Origin: DASRFA01 sp035651755
GTDB taxonomy: Bacteria; Desulfobacterota; Binatia; UBA12015
Assembly (NCBI GenBank): GCA_035651755.1
Contig: DASRFA010000060.1
Coordinates: 248,001 to 312,000, forward strand
Direction of reading: 5' to 3'
Length of the DNA: 64,000 nucleotides
This document shows, one piece after another, positions 16,783 to 24,665 of the stretch; position 1 is the first letter of the stretch; each line of letters starts with the position of its first letter. The notes beneath the pieces were generated by a model. The model saw nothing but the letters and a program-made list of their open reading frames with translations, did not search any database and was not told where the DNA came from. The position numbers and the translations under genes are program-made.

Positions 16783-17526
16783 ATGAAGCTCGCGGGCAAG
16801 ACGGCTTTCATCACCGGTGGATCGCGCGGCATCGGGCGCGGGATCGCGCTCGCGTTCGCGCGCGAGGGAGCGGACGTCGCGATCAACTTCCGGCGCGATC
16901 GGAGCGCCGCCGAGGCGACCGCCGCCGACGTCGCCGCGCTCGGAAGGCGGAGCGAGATCTATCAGGCCGACGTCGGGGACGCGGACGCGGTCGCGCGCGC
17001 GATCGAAGCCGCCGCCGCGCGCTTCGGCGGCTTCGACGTGCTGGTCGCGAACTCGGGCGTGGCGTCGCGTACCGCGCCGGTCGCCGAGACCGAGGTCGAC
17101 TACTGGAAGCGGGTCCTCGACGTCGACCTGAACGGGGTCTTCTACACGTGCCGGTACGGCGTGCCGCGGCTCCGGCCGCGCGGCAGCGTGATCGTCGTGT
17201 CCTCCATCGGAGCCGACCTCTGCGCCGCGTACGGCGCGCCCTACTACGTCGCCAAGGCCGGCGCGAACGCGCTCACCAAGGTCCTGGCGAAGGAGCTGGC
17301 GCCCGACAAGAAGCGCGTGAACTGCATCGCGCCCGGGATGATCGCGACCGACATGGGCAATCGCCTCATGGCCGCCCTCGGCGGCGAATCGATGATCTCG
17401 ACGATCCCGCTCGGCCGCATCGGCCAGCCCGAGGACATCGGCGCGGCGGCGGTCTTCCTCGCATCCGAGGACGCGAGCTGGATCACGGGAAAGATCCTGC
17501 GCGTGGACGGCGGGGTCTACATGTAG
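16783..17526 (+). CDS. SDR family oxidoreductase (FabG-like)
   Basis: 247 residues. NAD(P) motif TGGSRGIG (11-18), the strand VLVANSGVA where most members have NNAG, and the catalytic Ser-Tyr-Lys set in SSIGADLCAAYGAPYYVAKAG, followed by RVNCIAPGMIATDM. The Asn of the usual NAG is kept in NSG. It should reduce or oxidise a hydroxyl/keto group on a CoA, ACP or small substrate; the context does not define which. It is divergent from the ClpB-like gene and the last residues VDGGVYM are family-typical. Confidence 0.88.
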   Translation: MKLAGKTAFITGGSRGIGRGIALAFAREGADVAINFRRDRSAAEATAADVAALGRRSEIYQADVGDADAVARAIEAAAARFGGFDVLVANSGVASRTAPVAETEVDYWKRVLDVDLNGVFYTCRYGVPRLRPRGSVIVVSSIGADLCAAYGAPYYVAKAGANALTKVLAKELAPDKKRVNCIAPGMIATDMGNRLMAALGGESMISTIPLGRIGQPEDIGAAAVFLASEDASWITGKILRVDGGVYM

Positions 17527-17573
17527 CTCCGCCCGCCGCGCCGTCGCGCCGGCGTCGAGCCCGCTCGGTGGCC

Positions 17574-17942
17574 TCAGGCGGCGAAGCGCCAGGCGGCCCA
17601 CGCGATCGCGGCGGCGCCGACGGTCGCCCCGACCCAGAGGAGCCAGCGCCGGCTCGCGCGGCGTTCCGCGCGGGCCGTCGCCGTGCTTGCGGCGGCCGCC
17701 TCGCTCCGCACCGATTCGTCGAGGAAGCGCGCGACAACGGTCGCGCCGTCGAGCTCCAGGTAGTCGGCGTACCGGCGGAGGAACGGGACGAGGTAGAACT
17801 GGTCGGCGATGAGCCCGGATTCCCGGCCCTCCATCGCCTCCAGGTAGTGAAGGGGGATCCCGAGGGTGCCGCGGATGTCGTCGAGGGAGAGCTGGCGCGA
17901 CTGCCGCGCGCTCCGCAGAGATTCGCCGATGGTCGCCAACAC
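17574..17942 (-). CDS. RodZ-like HTH protein with one membrane helix, no periplasmic domain
   Basis: 122 residues. Residues 3-75 form an HTH_25-type helix-turn-helix as in RodZ (IGESLRSARQSRQLSLDDI, LGIPLHYLEAMEG, YLVPFLRRYADYLELDG). A basic linker and one membrane helix (WLLWVGATVGAAAIAWAAWRF) come next, and the protein ends there. RodZ links MreB to the wall machinery through a periplasmic domain that is missing here. It may be a shortened RodZ paralogue or a membrane-bound regulator. Divergent from the TetR gene. Confidence 0.7.
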   Translation of the reverse strand: MLATIGESLRSARQSRQLSLDDIRGTLGIPLHYLEAMEGRESGLIADQFYLVPFLRRYADYLELDGATVVARFLDESVRSEAAAASTATARAERRASRRWLLWVGATVGAAAIAWAAWRFAA

Positions 17943-17997
17943 GCGCCCGCCCGGCGAACTCCTTTAGCGGGATGGGGACGACCGTCGCAAACCCCTG

Positions 17998-18037
17998 TTG
18001 ACACGCTCTGCGCCGATCAATACTGAACGTTCAGTAT
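17998..18037 (+). promoter_or_regulatory. Promoter and palindromic operator of the TetR/acyl-CoA dehydrogenase operon
   Basis: TTGACA at 17998-18003, 17 bp spacer, TACTGA at 18021-18026. The perfect 18-bp palindrome ATACTGAACGTTCAGTAT (18020-18037) covers the -10 hexamer and the first two bases of the start codon. A transcript starting about 7 bp after the -10 would be nearly leaderless. TetR dimers bind such palindromes, so autorepression of the regulator and the two downstream dehydrogenase genes is predicted. Confidence 0.75.
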
Positions 18038-18683
18038 GGACGTGCCGGCCAGCCGCACCCGCCGGGCGGAGCCCGGGCGCGAAGGGCTCATCGCGACCGC
18101 GATCGACTGCTTCGCCCGCTACGGGTACGCAGGCACGTCGATCGACCGGATCGCGCGCGCGGCCGGGGTCACCAAGGGCGCGCTCTACTACCACTTCCGC
18201 GACAAGGAGCACCTCCTGTCGGAGGCGGTCAGCGAGCGCGTCGGCGCGTTCGAGCGCTACGTCCTCGACAAGGTCGAGCCGCTCGACAACCCCGCCGAAG
18301 CGCTCCGGCAGATCGCGCGCATCTGCGGCGAGAACGCCATCCGCGACAACCACCGGCGCTTCATCCTGACGCTGATGGTCGAGGCGCTCGACACAAACGC
18401 GGCGCTCTCCGCGGAGTTCCGCGAGATGCTCCGGCGCTTCCGGAGCTTCCACCGCCACCTCATCCGGAAGGGACAGGACGCCGGCGAGTTCCGCGGCGAC
18501 GTCGACGTCGCGGCCGCGGCCGAGACCTTCGTCAGCGGCATCCTGGGCGCGGAGATCCAGTACTACCAGGAGCCCGAGGCGATCGACGTCGTGCGGACGC
18601 TGGACCTGCACGTCGAGCAGTTTCTCGCCTGGCTGATGGCGCCGAGCGCGCCGCGGCCGGCGAGCGGAGGGAACAATGTTTGA
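18036..18683 (+). CDS. TetR/AcrR family transcriptional regulator
   Basis: 215 residues. The N-terminal HTH is typical: LIATAIDCFARYGYAGTSIDRIARAAGVTKGALYYHFRDKEHLL (about 19-62). The C-terminal ligand domain is divergent. It most likely senses an acyl-CoA or fatty acid, since it runs directly into an acyl-CoA dehydrogenase gene (8-bp overlap) and a second one follows. Its start codon lies in the proposed operator. Confidence 0.9.
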   Translation: MDVPASRTRRAEPGREGLIATAIDCFARYGYAGTSIDRIARAAGVTKGALYYHFRDKEHLLSEAVSERVGAFERYVLDKVEPLDNPAEALRQIARICGENAIRDNHRRFILTLMVEALDTNAALSAEFREMLRRFRSFHRHLIRKGQDAGEFRGDVDVAAAAETFVSGILGAEIQYYQEPEAIDVVRTLDLHVEQFLAWLMAPSAPRPASGGNNV

Positions 18684-19776
18684 TCTCGAGCTGAGCGAGG
18701 AGCAACGGCTCGTTCACGATACGGTCGCGAGCTTCGCCCGCGACGAGATCCGGCCGCTCGCGCGCCCGAGCGACGAGACCGGCGCCATCCCGCAGGCGAT
18801 CGTCGACAAGGGATTCGAGCTCGGCCTCGTGCAGGGCGCGCTTCCGGAGGAGCACGGCGGCTACGGCGAGGTCCGCTCGGCCGTCACCGGCGCGATCGTT
18901 GCCGAAGAGCTCGCCTTCGGCGACCTGGCGATCGCGCTCCATCTGCTGTCGCCGCGCCTCGTCGCGTATCCGGTGCTCGACCTCGGAACCCCCGAGCAAC
19001 GCGCGCGCTTCCTGCCGCGATTCGCGGAGGCGTTCCACCCGGCGGCCGCCGCCGTGGTCGAGCCGCGGTTCGACTTCGACACGATGCGCTACGCGACGAC
19101 CGCGCGGCGCGACAACGGCGCGTGGATTTTGAACGGCGCGAAGTGCTTCGTCCCGCTCGCGGCGGATTCGGACGTGATGCTCGTGCTCGCGCAGCTGGCG
19201 GGCGCCGAGCAGGCCCAGGGCGCGTTCCTGGTGGAGCGCGGCGCGACCGGCCTCGCGATCGGCGAACGCGAGAAGAACATGGGCGTGAAGGCGCTCGCGA
19301 CCTACGAGGTCACGCTCAAGGACGTCGTGGTTCCGGCGGCGATGCGGCTCGGCGGGGACGATGCGGCGAGCCTCGATCTCTTGGTCGATCGCAGCCGGGT
19401 CGCGCTCGCCGCGCTCGCGGTGGGAGTCGCGCGCGCGGCGTACGAGTACTCGCGCGACTACGCGAAGGAGCGGAAGGCCTTCGGCGTCCCGATCGCGCAG
19501 AAGCAGGCGATCGCGTTCATGCTCGCCGAGATGGCGATCGAGATCGATGCCGCGCGCCTCCTCGTCTGGGAGGCCGCGTGGACGATCGACCGCGGCAAGC
19601 CCGCGACGCGCGAGAGCGCGCTCGCGAAGCGCTATGCGGCGAGCACCGTGCTCAAGGTCGCCGACAACGCGCTTCAGGTGCTCGGCGGACACGGCTACGT
19701 CCGCGACCATCCGGTCGAGCTCTGGCTCAGGAACGCGCGTGGCTTCACCGCGTTCGAGGGCCTGGCGATCGTCTGA
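18676..19776 (+). CDS. Acyl-CoA dehydrogenase family protein (1)
   Basis: 366 residues, slightly short. N-terminal FDLELSEEQRLVHDTVASFARDEI, middle beta domain, C-terminal helical FAD domain with ARAAYEYSRDYAKERKAFG and QVLGGHGYVRDHPVE. The end FTAFEGLAIV keeps a Glu-Gly at the place of the catalytic Glu loop but lacks the TxQI tail of typical members. It uses FAD to make a 2,3-enoyl-CoA; the chain-length preference is not readable. It overlaps the tetR end and is followed by a second homologue, so a heteromeric enzyme is conceivable. Confidence 0.88.
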   Translation: MFDLELSEEQRLVHDTVASFARDEIRPLARPSDETGAIPQAIVDKGFELGLVQGALPEEHGGYGEVRSAVTGAIVAEELAFGDLAIALHLLSPRLVAYPVLDLGTPEQRARFLPRFAEAFHPAAAAVVEPRFDFDTMRYATTARRDNGAWILNGAKCFVPLAADSDVMLVLAQLAGAEQAQGAFLVERGATGLAIGEREKNMGVKALATYEVTLKDVVVPAAMRLGGDDAASLDLLVDRSRVALAALAVGVARAAYEYSRDYAKERKAFGVPIAQKQAIAFMLAEMAIEIDAARLLVWEAAWTIDRGKPATRESALAKRYAASTVLKVADNALQVLGGHGYVRDHPVELWLRNARGFTAFEGLAIV

Positions 19777-19832
19777 GCGGCACGGCGCGCGCGACCGCCG
19801 AGAGACGGACGAATCCTTCGAGGAGTGGGAAC

Positions 19833-21056
19833 ATGATCGACTTCGAGCTTTCCGATCGCATTCAGAACTCGCGCCAGATGGTGCACATGGTGGCCGAGCA
19901 GATGATGCGGCCGATCTCGCGCGAGTACGACGAGCGCGAGCACGAGAAGCCCTGGGATTTCCTGAAGACGATGTGGAGCGTCTCCGGCTCGGCGCCCATC
20001 GGCAACGACAAGTCCGAGGCGGCGAGCTCGGCGGACGGCCCGCGCGAGTCGAACCTCGCCTCGTGCGTCACCATCGAGGAGCTCTCGTGGGGCGACGCCG
20101 GCCTCTACCTCACGATCCCGAACGCCGGCCTCGGCGGCGCGGCGGTGCTCGCGGCGGGAACCCCCGACCAGAAGAAGCGCTTCCTGTCGCGCTTCAAGGA
20201 AGGCGAGCCCAAGTGGGGAGCCATGGCGATCACCGAGCCGCACTGCGGCTCGGACTCCGCCGCGATCCAGACGACCGCGGTCCGCGACGGCGACCACTGG
20301 GTCCTGAACGGCACCAAGATCTTCTGCACGTCGGGCTCGATGGCGGCCGAGAAGTCGGACGGGTTCGTCGTCGTGTGGGCGACCGTCGACAAGAAGGCCG
20401 GGCGTGCGGGAATCAAGTCGTTCGTCGTGGAAGCGCACACGCCCGGGATGAAGGTCGTCAAGTGCGAGGACAAGCTCGGTATCCGCGCATCCGACACGGC
20501 AATGATCGTGTTCGAGGACTGCCGCATCCCGCTCGACAACGTCCTCGGTTCCGCCGACGTGCAGTCCGCGACCGAGGGCTTCAAGGGCGCCATGGCGACC
20601 TTCGACGCGACGCGGCCGCTCGTCGCGGCGAGCGCGCTGGGCATCGGACGCGCCGCTCTCGACTTCACGCGCGAGGCGCTCGAGCGTGCAGGCGTCACCG
20701 TTCGCTACGGCGCGAATCCGGCGACGCTCACCGCCCTCGAGCGCGACTTCATGGAGATGGAGGCCGATCTGCAGGCCGCTCGGCTTCTGACCTGGCGCGC
20801 CGCATGGATGATGGATCGCGGCAAGCGCAACAATCTCGAAGCCTCCATGGCGAAGGCGAAGGCGGGTCTCGCGGTGACGCGCGTGACGCAGAAGGCCGTC
20901 GAGATCCTCGGACCGCTCGGCTACTCGCGCAACCTGCTCCTCGAGAAGTGGATGCGCGATGCGAAGATCAACGACATCTTCGAGGGGACACAGCAGATCA
21001 ACATGCTGGTCGTCGCGCGCCGCATCCTCGGATACTCGAGCAAAGAGCTGAGCTGA
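19833..21056 (+). CDS. Acyl-CoA dehydrogenase family protein (2)
   Basis: 407 residues from ATG 19833 behind an AGGAG-type site. It carries the ACAD signature ITEPHCGSDSAA and the C-terminal IFEGTQQINMLVVARRIL with the catalytic Glu. An insertion of about 25 residues (around 47-70, Ser/Ala/Asp-rich) lies between the first helices. It forms one operon with the TetR gene and ACAD 1, probably for degradation of an unusual acyl-CoA. Paired ACADs acting as an alpha2beta2 enzyme are known for steroid side chains; here that is only a possibility. Confidence 0.9.
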   Translation: MIDFELSDRIQNSRQMVHMVAEQMMRPISREYDEREHEKPWDFLKTMWSVSGSAPIGNDKSEAASSADGPRESNLASCVTIEELSWGDAGLYLTIPNAGLGGAAVLAAGTPDQKKRFLSRFKEGEPKWGAMAITEPHCGSDSAAIQTTAVRDGDHWVLNGTKIFCTSGSMAAEKSDGFVVVWATVDKKAGRAGIKSFVVEAHTPGMKVVKCEDKLGIRASDTAMIVFEDCRIPLDNVLGSADVQSATEGFKGAMATFDATRPLVAASALGIGRAALDFTREALERAGVTVRYGANPATLTALERDFMEMEADLQAARLLTWRAAWMMDRGKRNNLEASMAKAKAGLAVTRVTQKAVEILGPLGYSRNLLLEKWMRDAKINDIFEGTQQINMLVVARRILGYSSKELS

Positions 21057-21330
21057 AGAGCCGACCTGACGAAGTCCGGCCGCCGTCATTCGACGGTCGC
21101 GGGCCCCGCGCCATCGCGGTGACGATTTGCGTCCCATCGTCAACCGGTTGTCACCCGGCCGGGCGCGAGCGCGCCCCTGCAGCCGTCACGTCAACTGAGG
21201 CGGCGGAGAAAACCTCGTAGAGTCGGGATCCCGCGCGCGCGCCGTGCCGCGTGCTGCGTGTGGCGTCCGTGGCACCCGCCTTGCTTCGCCTCCCTCCGAC
21301 TCGCCGTCCCAAGTCGAAAGGAGACGCGCC
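21057..21330. other. Intergenic region after the dehydrogenase operon
   Basis: 274 bp without a supportable gene. It contains the 10-bp palindrome CAACCGGTTG at 21141-21150. The sequence just before 21331 carries an AAAGGAG ribosome site for the next small gene. Nothing else stands out. Confidence 0.4.
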
Positions 21331-21522
21331 ATGGATCGGACCGTCACGCTTCGAGAGCTCATCGCCGCGGTCGCGGAGTTCGCGCATTCCGAGAACGAGG
21401 TGATCGCCACCGTGGTTCACATGGTCAACAGCGGACGCGTCCGTCTACGCGGCGATCTCGCCGGAGCGCACATCGAGGTGTCACCGCGCTTTGCGCTGAG
21501 TCGCGCCGCGGCGTCCGTCTGA
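21331..21522 (+). CDS. Small protein of unknown function (63 aa)
   Basis: A strong AAAGGAG site 7 bp before the ATG supports translation. The product MDRTVTLRELIAAVAEFAHS... is compact with an amphipathic helical first half and a V-H-M-V-N-S-G-R-V-R-L-R-G strand-turn-strand near residues 30-44, like a winged-helix wing. No Cys and no signal peptide. It lies 9 bp before another small unknown gene, so the two are probably co-translated. I do not recognise the family. Confidence 0.6.
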   Translation: MDRTVTLRELIAAVAEFAHSENEVIATVVHMVNSGRVRLRGDLAGAHIEVSPRFALSRAAASV

Positions 21523-21531
21523 GGCGACGCC

Positions 21532-21735
21532 ATGCCACCGCTCATGAACGAGCTGAGCGCGCTTCGGCGCTTCTACGTCTCGGGACAACCGGTCGAGCTC
21601 TGGGAGGATGCCGAGGTCCCGTTCGGCTGGACCCGCGACGACATGGAGGGCTACGCGGCGAATGGAGCGTGGGAGCTGCTCTTCAACGCGCTCGTCCTGA
21701 ACGCCGCGCTCGACAGCTCCTCCGCCGTCGCGTAG
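21532..21735 (+). CDS. Small protein of unknown function (67 aa)
   Basis: 67 residues starting 9 bp after the preceding small gene. The sequence is rich in aromatic and acidic residues (RRFYVSGQPVELWEDAEVPFGW, then RDDMEGYAANGAWELLFNALVL) and has no membrane segment or signal. It looks folded and conserved in composition rather than random. No family recognised; the tight pairing with the 63-aa gene suggests a shared role. Confidence 0.55.
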   Translation: MPPLMNELSALRRFYVSGQPVELWEDAEVPFGWTRDDMEGYAANGAWELLFNALVLNAALDSSSAVA

Positions 21736-21777
21736 CGCCCGGTTCTCTCGCCGCCCCGGTTTCTCTAGTCTCGGGGC

Positions 21778-23862
21778 ATGAGTCGCCCGACCAACCGGCT
21801 CGCCTACGAGCAGAGCCCCTACCTCCGGCAGCACGCGCACAATCCCGTCGACTGGTTCCCGTGGGGACGGGAGGCGCTCGACAAGGCGCGCCGCGAGGAC
21901 AAGCCCATCCTGCTCTCCATCGGCTACTCCGCCTGCCACTGGTGTCACGTGATGGAGCGCGAGTCGTTCGAGAACGAGGCGATCGCGCAGCGCATGAACG
22001 ATCTCTTCGTGAACGTCAAAGTCGATCGCGAGGAGCGGCCTGACCTCGACACCATCTACATGAACGCCGTCCAGATGCTGACCGGCGCGGGTGGCTGGCC
22101 GCTCACCGTGTTCCTCACGCCGGAAGGGAAGCCGTTCTACGGCGGCACCTACTTCCCGCCCACGGACCGCTACGGCCGCCCGGGATTTCCGCGCGTCCTC
22201 GAGGCGATCGCGCGCGCGTACCGCGAGAGCCCGGAGGAGGTCGAGAAGGCGACGCGGCAGCTCGTCGACGGCCTCCGGCGGCTCTCGGAGTTCGAGCCGA
22301 GCGACGGCGCGCTCCGCGCGGAGACGGTCGCGCGCGCGGCCGAGGCGTTGCTGGCGCACGTCGACCGCGAGCACGGCGGCATCGGCAGCGCGCCCAAGTT
22401 CCCGAACGTCCCCGTGCTCGCGCTCTTCCTCCGCCGCCACCACGCCGCGCGCCGGCCCGAGCTGCTCGACGCAGTGACCCTCACTCTCACCCGCATGGCG
22501 CGCGGCGGCATCTACGACCAGCTGGGCGGCGGCTTCCACCGCTACTCCGTCGACGCGGAGTGGCTCGTGCCGCACTTCGAGAAGATGCTCTACGACAACG
22601 CGCAGCTCGTGCCGCTCTACCTGGACGCCCACCTGGTCACGCGCGAGCCGCTCTTCCGCCGGATCGCGGTCGAGACGCTCGACTACCTGCTGCGCGAGAT
22701 GACGCATCCCGAGGGCGGCTTCTTCTCGACGCAGGACGCCGACAGCGAGGGCGAGGAGGGGAAGTTCTACGTCTGGCGCTACGAGGAGATCGCGCGCCTC
22801 CTGCCCGACGACGCCGACCTCGTCCGCCGTTACTACGAGGTCGACGAGATCGGGAACTTCGCCGAGCCCGGGCACACCGAGCGCAAGAGCATCCTGCACG
22901 TCAAGCTCACCGTCGACGAGCTCGCGCGCGCGTTCCGGCGCGGGCCCGCCGACGTGGGAGACGTGCTGGCGCGCGCGCGCGACGTGCTGCTGCGCGCGCG
23001 CTCCGAGCGCGTCTGGCCGGGCCGCGACGACAAGATCCTGACCAGCTGGAACGCGCTCGCGATTCGCGCGTTCGTGCGCGGCGCCGCGGTCGTCGGCGAA
23101 GCGCGGTACCTCGAAGCCGCGCTGCGTGCGTCCGATTTCGTCGATCGCAACCTCGCGCAGCCGGGCGCGCGCCTCATGCGCACCTGGAAGGACGGGATCG
23201 CGAAGTACGACGCCTACCTCGACGACTACGCCTTCCTCGCCGCGGCACGGCTCGACCTCTTCGGAGCGACCGGCGATTCCCGCCACCTCGCGTCCACGCG
23301 CGAGCTGGGCGACGCGCTTCTCGATCGCTTCCTCGACCCGGAGCGCGGCGGCTTCTTCTTCACGGCGCGCAACCACGAAGCGCTCGTCGATCGCCCCAAG
23401 ACGGCGTTCGACGGCTCCATTCCTTCGGGAAACGCGATCGCCGCCGAGGCGCTCCTCCGCCTCGGGTTGCTGACGGGCGAGGCGCGCTACCGCGACGCGG
23501 CCGAGCGGACGCTCGCGCTCTTCGCTTCGCAGATGGAGCGTCAACCGTTCGGAACGGCTTCGCTCATCGGCGTGCTCGACGATTTCCTGGCGCCCCCGAC
23601 GGAGGTCGTGGTCGTCGGCGCGCCGGGCGACGAGGCGACCCGCTCTCTCGCCGCGGCCGCCGAGTCGGTCTACGTGCCGAACAAGGTGGTCGTGATCTCG
23701 GACCCGGCGCTCGCCGATCGGCACGTGCCCGAGGCGCTGCAGGGACGATCGCTCGTCGACGGCCGGCCCGCGGCCTACGTGTGCCGCGCGCTCGCGTGCT
23801 CGCCGCCGGTGACCGAGCCCGCCGACCTCGCCGAGCTGTTGGCTTCGCCCGCTTCCTCGTAG
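21778..23862 (+). CDS. DUF255 thioredoxin-domain protein (YyaL/SPATA20 family)
   Basis: 694 residues, the usual family length. The N-terminal thioredoxin-like domain (DUF255) starts NRLAYEQSPYLRQHAHNPVDW and has the CHWC motif at 53-56 (SACHWCHVMERESF). A large (alpha/alpha)6-barrel of glycosidase-like fold follows (about 200-650). The family spans bacteria to mammals; its biochemical role is poorly defined. No signal peptide, so cytoplasmic. The gene stands alone, 42 bp after the small-gene pair. Confidence 0.9.
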   Translation: MSRPTNRLAYEQSPYLRQHAHNPVDWFPWGREALDKARREDKPILLSIGYSACHWCHVMERESFENEAIAQRMNDLFVNVKVDREERPDLDTIYMNAVQMLTGAGGWPLTVFLTPEGKPFYGGTYFPPTDRYGRPGFPRVLEAIARAYRESPEEVEKATRQLVDGLRRLSEFEPSDGALRAETVARAAEALLAHVDREHGGIGSAPKFPNVPVLALFLRRHHAARRPELLDAVTLTLTRMARGGIYDQLGGGFHRYSVDAEWLVPHFEKMLYDNAQLVPLYLDAHLVTREPLFRRIAVETLDYLLREMTHPEGGFFSTQDADSEGEEGKFYVWRYEEIARLLPDDADLVRRYYEVDEIGNFAEPGHTERKSILHVKLTVDELARAFRRGPADVGDVLARARDVLLRARSERVWPGRDDKILTSWNALAIRAFVRGAAVVGEARYLEAALRASDFVDRNLAQPGARLMRTWKDGIAKYDAYLDDYAFLAAARLDLFGATGDSRHLASTRELGDALLDRFLDPERGGFFFTARNHEALVDRPKTAFDGSIPSGNAIAAEALLRLGLLTGEARYRDAAERTLALFASQMERQPFGTASLIGVLDDFLAPPTEVVVVGAPGDEATRSLAAAAESVYVPNKVVVISDPALADRHVPEALQGRSLVDGRPAAYVCRALACSPPVTEPADLAELLASPASS

Positions 23863-23884
23863 AGGACGTGCGCCCGGGACCTCC

Positions 23885-24655
23885 TCACCGGCCCTGGAAG
23901 TCGGGCTTTCGCTTCTCGACGATCGCGCGGATGCCTTCGCGCGCGTCGGCGCTCGAGCGCGCGCGCGCGGCCGCCTCGCGCACGTCGTCGGGAGCCGGCA
24001 GGGCGCGCTGCGCGCGGCCGGCGAGGATCGCGCGCTTCATCGCCTGCACCGCGAGCGGCGCGTTGCCGGCGATCGCGTCGGCCGTGCGCGCCGCCTCCTG
24101 CTGCAGCGACTCGGCGGGAACCAGGCGGTTCACCATCCCGAGCGCGAGCGCGCGCTCCGCCGTCACCGGCTCGCCGGTGAAGAGCAGCTCGCTCGTCGCC
24201 GCCGGGCCCACGGTGTCGATGAGCTTCAGGATCAGCGGATAAGGCACGACGATCCCGATCCGCGCGACCGGCATGCCGAAGCGGCCGGTCGGGACCGCGA
24301 GCCGGAAGTCGCAGTGGAGGGCGAGCTCGAGCCCGCCGGCGAGCGCGTCGCCGTTCATCGCGGCGAAGGTCGGCTTCGAGAGCTGCTCGAGCGGCTTCAG
24401 GACGACGTCGACGAGATCGGTCTCGAGCGCCGGCTCGCCGGGCGAGTCCGCCATCCGGCCGAGGTCGAGGCCCGAGCAGAACACCGTGCCCGCGCCCGTG
24501 AGCACGACGGCGCGCACGTCCGGGTCGCGGTCGAGCTCGCCGATCGCGCGCCCGAGGTCGGCCATCATCGGCGAGCTGAGCGCGTTCCGGCGCTCCGGGC
24601 GATTGAGCAGAATGGTCGCGACGCGCTCGCGCCGGGTGACCTCGATCTCCGCCAT
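23885..24655 (-). CDS. Enoyl-CoA hydratase/isomerase family protein
   Basis: 256 residues. The crotonase fold is shown by the oxyanion-hole segment MNGDALAGGLELALHCDFRLA and the helical end. At the position of the first catalytic Glu (FGxPE in hydratases) it reads FGMPVARIG, so that Glu is Val; the second Glu appears kept in ATSELLFTG. This suggests an isomerase- or hydrolase-type activity rather than classic hydration. It lies 10 bp downstream of the CoA-transferase gene in the same leftward unit. Confidence 0.85.
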   Translation of the reverse strand: MAEIEVTRRERVATILLNRPERRNALSSPMMADLGRAIGELDRDPDVRAVVLTGAGTVFCSGLDLGRMADSPGEPALETDLVDVVLKPLEQLSKPTFAAMNGDALAGGLELALHCDFRLAVPTGRFGMPVARIGIVVPYPLILKLIDTVGPAATSELLFTGEPVTAERALALGMVNRLVPAESLQQEAARTADAIAGNAPLAVQAMKRAILAGRAQRALPAPDDVREAAARARSSADAREGIRAIVEKRKPDFQGR

Positions 24656-24665
24656 GGCGTTTCTC

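Noticed and set aside
21331..21735. Known toxin-antitoxin pair
   Set aside because: Order and spacing would fit, but neither protein shows a RelE, MazF, VapC or HTH-antitoxin motif.
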